Of a stretch of DNA of 11,088 nucleotides, positions 6,054 to 11,088 are shown piece by piece. Source of the stretch: an uncultured Oscillospiraceae bacterium. Its GTDB lineage: Bacteria; Bacillota; Clostridia; Oscillospirales; Ruminococcaceae. A model generated the notes under the pieces. The model was given only the letters and a program-made list of their open reading frames with translations. It was not told where the DNA came from and did not search any database. Numbering within the stretch: position 1 is the stretch's first letter; every line of letters begins with the position of its first letter. The stretch lies in assembly GCA_958403605.1 (NCBI GenBank), contig CATXYA010000018.1:1-11088 (forward strand). The letters run 5' to 3'. A program made the position numbers and the translations under genes.

Positions 6054-8834
6054 TTATACCGGAGCCTTGGCCGGGACGGCGGATGCCAGCGCCGTGTAAA
6101 GCTGCTGGGCATCGAAGGGCTTGGGCAAAAAGCCGGTCATCCCGGCCTGCGCCGCCTTGTCCCGGTCCTCCTGGAAGGTGTTGGCCGTCATCGCCAAAAT
6201 GGGTACGGCTGCGGCGTCGGGCCGGGCCAGGGCGCGGATGGCCGCCGTGGCCTCCAGGCCGTCCATCACCGGCATGTTGACGTCCATTAGCACGGCGCCG
6301 AAATAGCCCGCCGGGCTGGCGGCGAACCGCTCCACGGCCTGCCGCCCGTCCGCGGCGCGCTCCACCGCCACGTGCTGCATCTCCAGCAGCGCAACGGCGA
6401 TCTCGGCGTTGATGTCGTTGTCCTCGGCCAGCAGCACCCGCAGCCCGGCCAGCGCGGTGAGAGGGGCGTCTGCGGCGGCCTCCCTGCGCGCCAGCGCGCC
6501 GTGGAAGAGGGGCAGCCGGATGGTGAAATAGAAGTCCGAGCCCTCGCCGGGCGCGCTCTTCAGCTGCAGCTCGCCGCCCATGAGCGCTACCAGGCTGCGG
6601 CAGATGGCAAGGCCCAGCCCGGTGCCCGGGGCATTGGGCCTGCGGTCGGCGGCCTGCTCAAAGGAGAGGAAAATGCGCCCCTGGTCCTCGGGGCGGATGC
6701 CCACGCCGGTATCGCGCACCGAGAAGAAAAGCACGGCCTCCTCGCCCTGCCGCTCCTCTTCACGGACGGTCAGGGTGATGCGCCCCGCGGGGTCGGTGAA
6801 TTTGCAGGCGTTGGAGAGCAGGTTCGTCAGCACCTGGCTCAGCCGCATGCTGTCGCCCACATAAAGCCCGGTCTCCGCGGGGCAGTCGAACACCAGGCCG
6901 ATCTGCTTTTGCTGCGCCTGCAGGGTAAAGATGTCCCGCAGCTGCTCCAACACGTCGCCCATACAGAAGGGCGACGGCGTCAGCTGCATCTTTTGGCTGT
7001 CGATCTTGGACATGTCCAGCACGTCGTTGAGCAGCGAGAGCAGGAATTTGGCGGAGGTGTCGATCTTGCCCAGGTCCTCCTGGAGGGCGGGCGTCGCCTC
7101 ACCGGTCATCATCGCCAGGTTGGTCAGGCCGATGATGGCGTTCATCGGCGTGCGGATCTCGTGGCTCATGCGGGAGAGGAAATCGGATTTGGCGCGGCTG
7201 GTCTCCTCGGCTTTTTCCAGCTGGACGCGCATCAGCCGGGTCTTCATTTTATAGAAGTTGAACAAGAGGATCACCGCTGCTGCCAACACCACAAAGCCCA
7301 TGGACACCGAAAATACCAGCAACGGGTTGGTGTAGAGCAGCGACTGGAAGGTGGCGGGCGCCACCGGGGTGGGCAGCAGGTTCTGCGAGACGACGCTGCT
7401 CACCTCGGCCTCCGTCAGGTTGCCGATGGCCTTGCTGAGCACGGAGTAGAGCGGCACGTTCACCGGCCGGGCCACGGCGAAGGAGACCTGCTCCTTCTGC
7501 GCATTGTCCACGGAGGGGGTGATGTTGGGGTAATATTCCTTGGCATACATCGCTTCCAGCGACGCGCCCGGCATGTAGGTATAATCGGCCTCGCCGCGGT
7601 TGATGGCCGCCAAACAATCCTCATAGCGGTCATAGTACTGCACGGTGTGGCGGGCGCTTGCGGGGGAGAAGGTGCGCCCCACGGGCACCGCCATCACCAG
7701 ACCGTCCGCGGAAAGGTCGCTGTACTTGTTGCGCACCAGCATGGAGTCCATGCCCGTCAGCAGCGGCGTACAGGCCAGCCCGGCATCGTCCGCGGCCTCC
7801 TCGCCCTCCAGGTAGCAGCCGATCAGGTCGGCTCCGCCGCTTGTCACCAGGCCCGGCAGCTGGCCGTAGGAATCGGCATAGAGATACTCGAACGCCAGGC
7901 CGGTGCGCCCCGTGACCAGGGCGAGATAATCGGGGACGATGCCTCTGGGCACTTCATCCTCCAGATAAAACAGCGGATACATCTCCCGCACCACCGCCAC
8001 GCGGACAGGACCGCTCTGCTGTAAAAACGCCTCTTCCTCCGGAGAAAAGCCAATGGAGTTGATGTACTGCGCCGGAAAGTACTTCTCATAAAGATCCTTT
8101 GCAAAATTGGGGTTGGCCGCATAGATGGCGCTCATGGCCTCGGAGAGCTGGCGGCACAGCTCCGGCTCGTCCAGGGCGGTGATGAGATAGTAGGGGTCGG
8201 CCTCCACCTTGGCGGCCACGTTGTAGTTTTCCTCCATATAGACGTCACTGCCGTAAAGGATGTCCACCTCGCCCTTGTCCAGACACTTCACATAGTCCGA
8301 GGCATCGTCGTAATAGACAAGCTCGCAGCTGAGGTGGTTGAAGTCGAGGAATTTTTTCAGCCGTTCGATCTTGCTGACGGCGTTTTTAAAAACACCGATG
8401 GTCTTGCCGTTGAGGGTGGTGTAGTCGAAGCCCTTGATGCTCTCGTCGTCCTGCCGGTAGATGAGCAGGGAATAATTGGAGCCCATGGTGTATTTGGGAT
8501 AGTTGTACACCTCGTCGTAGCCGTCCAGATGGTACATGCCGCCCATGAGGTCGTACTCGCCCGCGGCCATGCCGCGCAGAAGCTCCGTGGTGTCCCCGGT
8601 GACGAATTCATACTCCCACCCGGTATACTTGGCGATCTCATGCAGCCAGTCATAGGTGCTGCCGCCGTAAGTGCCGTCCTCATAGACCTCGCTGATGCCG
8701 GGGCTGTTGGGGAAAGCGACGGTCAAAACGCGGTGCGGTTCCTCCTCCTGCGCGGCCAAGGCCGGAGAGGCACAGGACAGCAGAAGAAGGACGGCGGCGG
8801 CAGCCGCCAACCGGCGGGATCGTTTTTTCAGCAT
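6054..8834 (-). CDS. Membrane hybrid sensor histidine kinase with two solute-binding domains and receiver
   Basis: The 926-residue product starts at 8834 behind GAGGAA. Residues 1-28 are a signal peptide or anchor (KKRSRR, then a hydrophobic stretch ending ALA). Two bacterial type-3 solute-binding domains follow, about 34-255 and 274-495, then a membrane helix at about 505-528. The cytosolic part has HisKA with phosphorylated H558 in SHEIRTPMNAIIGL, HATPase with N box NLLSN (671-675), DTGVG (from D708) and GTGLGLAI, and a C-terminal receiver with LLAEDND, phospho-acceptor D851 in MDVNMP, and K905. It is likely to sense an extracellular solute such as an amino acid and pass phosphate His to Asp. 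There is no PAS, HAMP or Hpt domain and no response regulator beside it, so the output partner lies elsewhere. It converges on the D-amino-acid operon; a regulatory link is only a guess. Confidence 0.95.
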   Translation of the reverse strand: MLKKRSRRLAAAAAVLLLLSCASPALAAQEEEPHRVLTVAFPNSPGISEVYEDGTYGGSTYDWLHEIAKYTGWEYEFVTGDTTELLRGMAAGEYDLMGGMYHLDGYDEVYNYPKYTMGSNYSLLIYRQDDESIKGFDYTTLNGKTIGVFKNAVSKIERLKKFLDFNHLSCELVYYDDASDYVKCLDKGEVDILYGSDVYMEENYNVAAKVEADPYYLITALDEPELCRQLSEAMSAIYAANPNFAKDLYEKYFPAQYINSIGFSPEEEAFLQQSGPVRVAVVREMYPLFYLEDEVPRGIVPDYLALVTGRTGLAFEYLYADSYGQLPGLVTSGGADLIGCYLEGEEAADDAGLACTPLLTGMDSMLVRNKYSDLSADGLVMAVPVGRTFSPASARHTVQYYDRYEDCLAAINRGEADYTYMPGASLEAMYAKEYYPNITPSVDNAQKEQVSFAVARPVNVPLYSVLSKAIGNLTEAEVSSVVSQNLLPTPVAPATFQSLLYTNPLLVFSVSMGFVVLAAAVILLFNFYKMKTRLMRVQLEKAEETSRAKSDFLSRMSHEIRTPMNAIIGLTNLAMMTGEATPALQEDLGKIDTSAKFLLSLLNDVLDMSKIDSQKMQLTPSPFCMGDVLEQLRDIFTLQAQQKQIGLVFDCPAETGLYVGDSMRLSQVLTNLLSNACKFTDPAGRITLTVREEERQGEEAVLFFSVRDTGVGIRPEDQGRIFLSFEQAADRRPNAPGTGLGLAICRSLVALMGGELQLKSAPGEGSDFYFTIRLPLFHGALARREAAADAPLTALAGLRVLLAEDNDINAEIAVALLEMQHVAVERAADGRQAVERFAASPAGYFGAVLMDVNMPVMDGLEATAAIRALARPDAAAVPILAMTANTFQEDRDKAAQAGMTGFLPKPFDAQQLYTALASAVPAKAPV

Positions 8835-8888
8835 ACACGTTCCTCGTTTCTATGTTTCACGTCGTAAGCCCGGCGGCGTCTTCCTATT

Positions 8889-8917
8889 AGTATACGGTCC
8901 AGCCCTTGTTTTGACAA
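8889..8917 (-). promoter_or_regulatory. Sigma-70/SigA-type promoter of the sensor kinase gene
   Basis: On the - strand TTGTCA (8912-8917) and TATACT (8889-8894) each match consensus at five of six positions and are exactly 17 bases apart. Transcription would begin near 8882, giving a leader of roughly 48 bases before ATG 8834. No clear operator palindrome is seen around it. Confidence 0.8.
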
Positions 8918-8961
8918 GCGGAGAAAAGATGTGTTCAAAAGAAAGAAGAGAAATGCGCCCC

Positions 8962-8994
8962 AAAAAACAAAAACGCCCCGGCAAGCGGGACGTT
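8962..8994 (-). terminator. Rho-independent terminator of the tocopherol-cyclase-like gene
   Basis: On the - strand AACGTCCCG (8986-8994) pairs with CGGGGCGTT (8972-8980), nine pairs including one G-U, around a 5-base loop. A T-rich tail (TTTTTGTTTTTT) follows. It sits about 20 bases beyond the stop at 9016-9018 and upstream of the kinase promoter, so the two - strand genes are probably separate transcription units. Confidence 0.85.
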
Positions 8995-9015
8995 CTGCCG
9001 CGTCGGAGCGGCGTT

Positions 9016-9798
9016 TTAGGACAGGCTGCATTCAAAGCTGCAGTTTTCGCTGGTCAGATCGAAGACCTGCTCCCCACCGCACCAAAAGCGGAACCGGGCG
9101 CGGGAACAGTTGCTCTCATGGATCGTCTCCGTCATCCGGCCACTCTTGGGCGCCTGCAGGGGATGGGCGCGGCGGGCGTCGATGGCAACCTCCAGCCGCT
9201 GCCGGCCCTGCCGCAGGATCAGCCGCCGCCGGTCCGCGGCGACGATGCGCACGCCGTGATATGTCGCCAGGCGGTATTCCTGCCCTTGATAAAAGACCAC
9301 ACAGATGCAGCCCATAAAGTGCAGGCCGCCAAAGGGGATCTCCGCCACCGAGGCCATAATGCTGCAGTCGCCTGGGAGATCGTTGCAGTGCAGCCAAAGG
9401 TACTGCCGGGGGAAAGAACGTCCGCGGTCCCCCTCAAGATATCCCACGCCGCCATTGAGGTCGATCCATTGCCCATGAAGGGTAAACCCACCGGTCAAGG
9501 AATGCCGCAGGCTCACCACCTCATGGCGGCACTGCATGGGCAGAAAGCGGAACGGCCCCATGATGTCCGAGCGCAGCGGCGTAAAGGCCCCGTAGGCCAC
9601 ACAGCCCTGGATCTCGGGCAGTGCGACGGAAAGGCCGCCGGCATCGGCGTGAAACTGCTGCAGCCCATCATATTGCAGGATCTCGTCGTTGGTGATGATC
9701 TGAAGAAAGCTGCCGCTGTCCGCCTGCCCGGCGATGAAACAGATCGTGTTTCCGCCCTTTTGATGCTTATAGTACCGCCCCGCAAAAGAACCCCGCAT
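9016..9798 (-). CDS. Tocopherol-cyclase-like family protein (function unknown in bacteria)
   Basis: The 260-residue product starts at ATG 9798 behind AAAGGTGG, and has no signal peptide or membrane segment. It resembles the bacterial proteins grouped with plant tocopherol cyclase (VTE1) in one Pfam family. Visible family features are GRYYKHQKGG at 7-16 (compare the FEGWYFK start of the family), LRSDIMGPFRFLPMQCRHEV around 75-94, GYLEGDRGRSFP at 119-130 followed by YLWLHCNDL, the counterpart of the conserved FP-W-Q-N region of VTE1, then IPFGGLHFMGC, and GRMTETIHES near the end. The protein is predicted to be mostly beta-strand. Such a bacterium is not expected to make tocopherol, so the substrate is probably another lipid-like or aromatic molecule, or the fold has a binding role. 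Identification rests on remembered family patterns and not on a search. Confidence 0.72.
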   Translation of the reverse strand: MRGSFAGRYYKHQKGGNTICFIAGQADSGSFLQIITNDEILQYDGLQQFHADAGGLSVALPEIQGCVAYGAFTPLRSDIMGPFRFLPMQCRHEVVSLRHSLTGGFTLHGQWIDLNGGVGYLEGDRGRSFPRQYLWLHCNDLPGDCSIMASVAEIPFGGLHFMGCICVVFYQGQEYRLATYHGVRIVAADRRRLILRQGRQRLEVAIDARRAHPLQAPKSGRMTETIHESNCSRARFRFWCGGEQVFDLTSENCSFECSLS

Positions 9799-9832
9799 CG
9801 TCCGCCCACCTTTTTAGCTGATACGGACAGTA

Positions 9833-9848
9833 TGCCCCGGAAAGGGCA
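9833..9848. other. Small hairpin upstream of the tocopherol-cyclase-like gene
   Basis: TGCCC (9833-9837) and GGGCA (9844-9848) can pair around a 6-base loop. It is short and could be chance in GC-rich DNA, but it is the first of three successive hairpins between the start codon at 9798 and the compositional break near 9922. Its role is unknown. Confidence 0.35.
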
Positions 9849-9850
9849 AA

Positions 9851-9882
9851 GAAAAGCCGGCGCGGAAACATGCCGGCCTTTC
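9851..9882. other. 11-bp hairpin upstream of the tocopherol-cyclase-like gene
   Basis: GAAAAGCCGGC (9851-9861) pairs with GCCGGCCTTTC (9872-9882), allowing one G-U pair (in - strand RNA; G-U or A-C at that position depending on strand), around a 10-base loop. On the - strand the 3' arm ends in TTTTC and is followed by TTTGCCC, so it could be a weak terminator or a leader structure for the gene starting at 9798. No good promoter hexamers could be placed in this stretch. Confidence 0.5.
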
Positions 9883-9884
9883 AG

Positions 9885-9921
9885 AAAAAAAGAGGACATC
9901 ATGAAAATGATGTCCTCTTTT
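9885..9921 (-). terminator. Strong rho-independent terminator for transcripts entering from the right
   Basis: A perfect 15-bp stem (9888-9902 with 9907-9921) encloses a 4-base loop. On the - strand the 3' arm runs into a block of seven T (bases 9885-9891 as A on +). It lies about 210 bases beyond the methyltransferase stop and would stop that transcript before the tocopherol-cyclase-like gene. On the + strand the loop reads GAAA, a GNRA tetraloop, and the stem ends in TTTT, so weak action in that direction is possible. Confidence 0.88.
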
Positions 9922-9970
9922 GCCACTACAGTGCAAAATCGATATTCGACTTCCATAATGTTATAGTGGC
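9922..9970. repeat. 7-bp inverted repeat at the compositional break
   Basis: GCCACTA (9922-9928) and TAGTGGC (9964-9970) form a perfect inverted repeat about 35 bases apart, immediately beside the terminator stem. It could be a chance repeat, a stem base, or the remains of a mobile-element end. No transposase or duplicated target is visible. Confidence 0.35.
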
Positions 9971-10133
9971 CCGATCTAAATCTTCCTCAAATAAATCCTA
10001 TATAAATTAATAAATAATCATCACGCAAGCTGGCGTTATAGTAATTGCTAAGATATCTGTAAGTACTGTCAACCGCTTCGATAAATGCTTACATGATTAC
10101 GTTCTGTAGCCAAGGTTGATTTGCATATCGGGC
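9922..10133. other. AT-rich intergenic stretch without a supported gene
   Basis: This stretch separates the terminator at 9885-9921 from the methyltransferase stop at 10134. A hand count of 9961-10020 gives 15 G+C in 60, against 46 in 60 at 2161-2220. All frames are broken by stops. One - strand stretch of 23 codons (9929-9997, ending TAG at 9926-9928) reads like a protein C-terminus, with EEDLDRATITLWKSN in it, but it begins after a stop and has no start codon. It may be the eroded tail of a lost gene. A TTGACA on the - strand near 10067 has no convincing -10 partner at 17 bases. Confidence 0.6.
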
Positions 10134-11088
10134 TCATTTAATCAACGAACTGACCATCGCATCCAACTTATCTTCGTCCTCAGCGCTGGGAACTTCGCCA
10201 CACCTAAATCGTTTAGCCATCTGTGACATCGTGACCATTATTTCATTCTCTTTGTTGAACTGAGGGATGTTAAGATAGTCCGTGACACTTGTTCCAAGGC
10301 TCAATGCCGAAGAATAGGCATTGATAGCGTCGGCAACCATATGGGAATTGAGAAACGCTGTCAAATACGCCGCCTCATCCTCGGATTGCATTGGGACGAA
10401 ATAGACCTTGTGGTCCGGAATGACTATCTTGGCTTCGCCACAAAAATCGCTTGAACCGACATAAGCGGCAACAAAGCCGCATCCCGACATTTCCTTCCAG
10501 ACAACTTTATACGGCGCAAAGGTATAGTCGCCCGTGGACCATACGGACCAGAAGGGCTTTCCCCGCTGGAAACGCCGATAGCTGGAACGTTGTTCCAGAA
10601 TGCTGCGAAATTCACTAAGAAACCTGAACATGCGAGGGCGTGTAATTGGTAATGTCTCATCTCCGAACATACCGCGTTGAGGGATGATTATACATTGTTC
10701 GGGTTGCGGTGTGGCAATGAATCTTTGCACATCACGTCCTCTAAGTAAGGGGAATAAATCATCTTTTTCCACGATGGCACTTTTCTTTATGACATTGCGG
10801 AGACGACCTTTGAGAGGATCGTTGGTGATGCGTACAACCCCACGGTCGGCAACTGGCTGGACATTCACGAAGAAGATGCCATTAACATCAGTAGTGACAC
10901 CTTTACGCGCACGATAGATAGAGTCGCTAGCGGCGTTAAACAAATCGGGCCACACTTGCATTTCTTCCTTTGTACCAACCAGCCATGGTCCTGCATCGGT
11001 GCCGGGAACCGGTATTGCCTGAAGGTCTTCAAAGGAGCACAGATTTAAAGATGCACTCCATTTTGTCCCCGTGAAACGACGGTATTTA
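10134..11088 (-). CDS. Adenine-specific DNA methyltransferase, C-terminal target-recognition part (5' end outside window)
   Basis: The frame is open from the right edge to the TGA at 10134-10136, giving 317 visible residues; the ATG at 10961 is internal, because the reading frame continues upstream with PWLVGTKEE. The visible part resembles the specificity region and tail of large N6-adenine methyltransferases (type IIG or Eco57I/TaqI-like). Signs are SIYRARKGVTTDVNGIFFVN (RARKG at visible residues 59-63), LLRGRDVQRF (about 115-123), the PFWSVWSTGDYTFAPYKVVW block, IPDHKVYFVP, and AAYLTAFLNSHMVADAI. The catalytic SAM-binding and NPPY-type motifs should lie outside the window, so activity and any fused nuclease cannot be judged. 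Base composition is near 50% G+C, unlike the GC-rich genes to the left, suggesting transfer. It probably belongs to a restriction-modification or related defence system. Confidence 0.82.
   Translation of the reverse strand, partial: KYRRFTGTKWSASLNLCSFEDLQAIPVPGTDAGPWLVGTKEEMQVWPDLFNAASDSIYRARKGVTTDVNGIFFVNVQPVADRGVVRITNDPLKGRLRNVIKKSAIVEKDDLFPLLRGRDVQRFIATPQPEQCIIIPQRGMFGDETLPITRPRMFRFLSEFRSILEQRSSYRRFQRGKPFWSVWSTGDYTFAPYKVVWKEMSGCGFVAAYVGSSDFCGEAKIVIPDHKVYFVPMQSEDEAAYLTAFLNSHMVADAINAYSSALSLGTSVTDYLNIPQFNKENEIMVTMSQMAKRFRCGEVPSAEDEDKLDAMVSSLIK

Noticed and set aside
6372..8024. 550-residue + strand open frame
   Set aside because: Antisense shadow of the histidine kinase gene; no family features.
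8911..8916. Perfect TTGACA on the + strand
   Set aside because: No -10-like hexamer 16-18 bases downstream and no + strand gene to serve; it overlaps the - strand promoter's -35 box.
9513..9956. 147-residue - strand open frame
   Set aside because: It reads through the 15-bp terminator hairpin and then out of frame across the tocopherol-cyclase-like gene; the second half is low-complexity.
8695..9966. 423-residue + strand open frame crossing the kinase promoter and the tocopherol-cyclase-like gene
   Set aside because: It runs antisense through a promoter, a terminator and a recognisable gene, and has no good ribosome site.
1..11088. CRISPR arrays, tRNA or rRNA genes, complete insertion sequences
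   Set aside because: No spaced direct repeats, clover-leaf sequences, rRNA segments or transposase genes were seen on either strand.

Overview
The window reads as a stretch of chromosome from a GC-rich, probably anaerobic Firmicute of the Clostridia (Oscillospiraceae-like). That placement is inferred from three things: very GC-rich coding DNA with strong AGGAGG-type ribosome sites, a hybrid sensor kinase with extracellular solute-binding domains of the kind common in gut Clostridia, and a bacterial tocopherol-cyclase-like protein. No marker gene fixes the taxon.

Positions 1-5977 (+ strand) hold one tightly packed operon, entered in mid-gene. In order it encodes: the C-terminal half of a NagA-type amidohydrolase; an NAD(P)-binding epimerase/reductase-like protein lacking the usual YxxxK lysine; a DapA/NanA-superfamily class I aldolase with its Tyr and Lys intact; a fold-type III PLP enzyme of the D-serine dehydratase/D-threonine aldolase family with an HxC zinc motif; an N-acyl-D-amino-acid deacylase-type amidohydrolase; and a RidA-family enamine/imine deaminase. 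Neighbours overlap (ATGA, TGATG) or lie 5-29 bases apart. The last three genes make a sensible chain: deacylation of an N-acyl-D-amino acid, dehydration of the free D-amino acid to an enamine, and hydrolysis of the enamine to a 2-oxo acid and ammonia. The first three look like processing of an acylated amino sugar or related compound with a pyruvate-type aldolase. The true substrate is unknown.

A strong bidirectional terminator (about 5999-6047) separates this operon from a convergent - strand gene (6054-8834) for a 926-residue membrane hybrid histidine kinase: signal peptide, two solute-binding domains, one membrane segment after them, HisKA, HATPase and receiver. It has its own good sigma-70-type promoter (8889-8917). 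Upstream of it, also on the - strand, is a tocopherol-cyclase-like protein (9016-9798) with its own terminator.

Between about 9830 and 9921 there is a cluster of three hairpins; the last is a textbook terminator for transcripts arriving from the right. Beyond it composition changes abruptly: an AT-rich, apparently non-coding stretch (9922-10133) and then a gene of roughly 50% GC for the target-recognition end of an adenine DNA methyltransferase of the type IIG/N6-methylase kind, cut by the right edge. This right end looks like the start of horizontally acquired DNA carrying a restriction-modification or defence gene.
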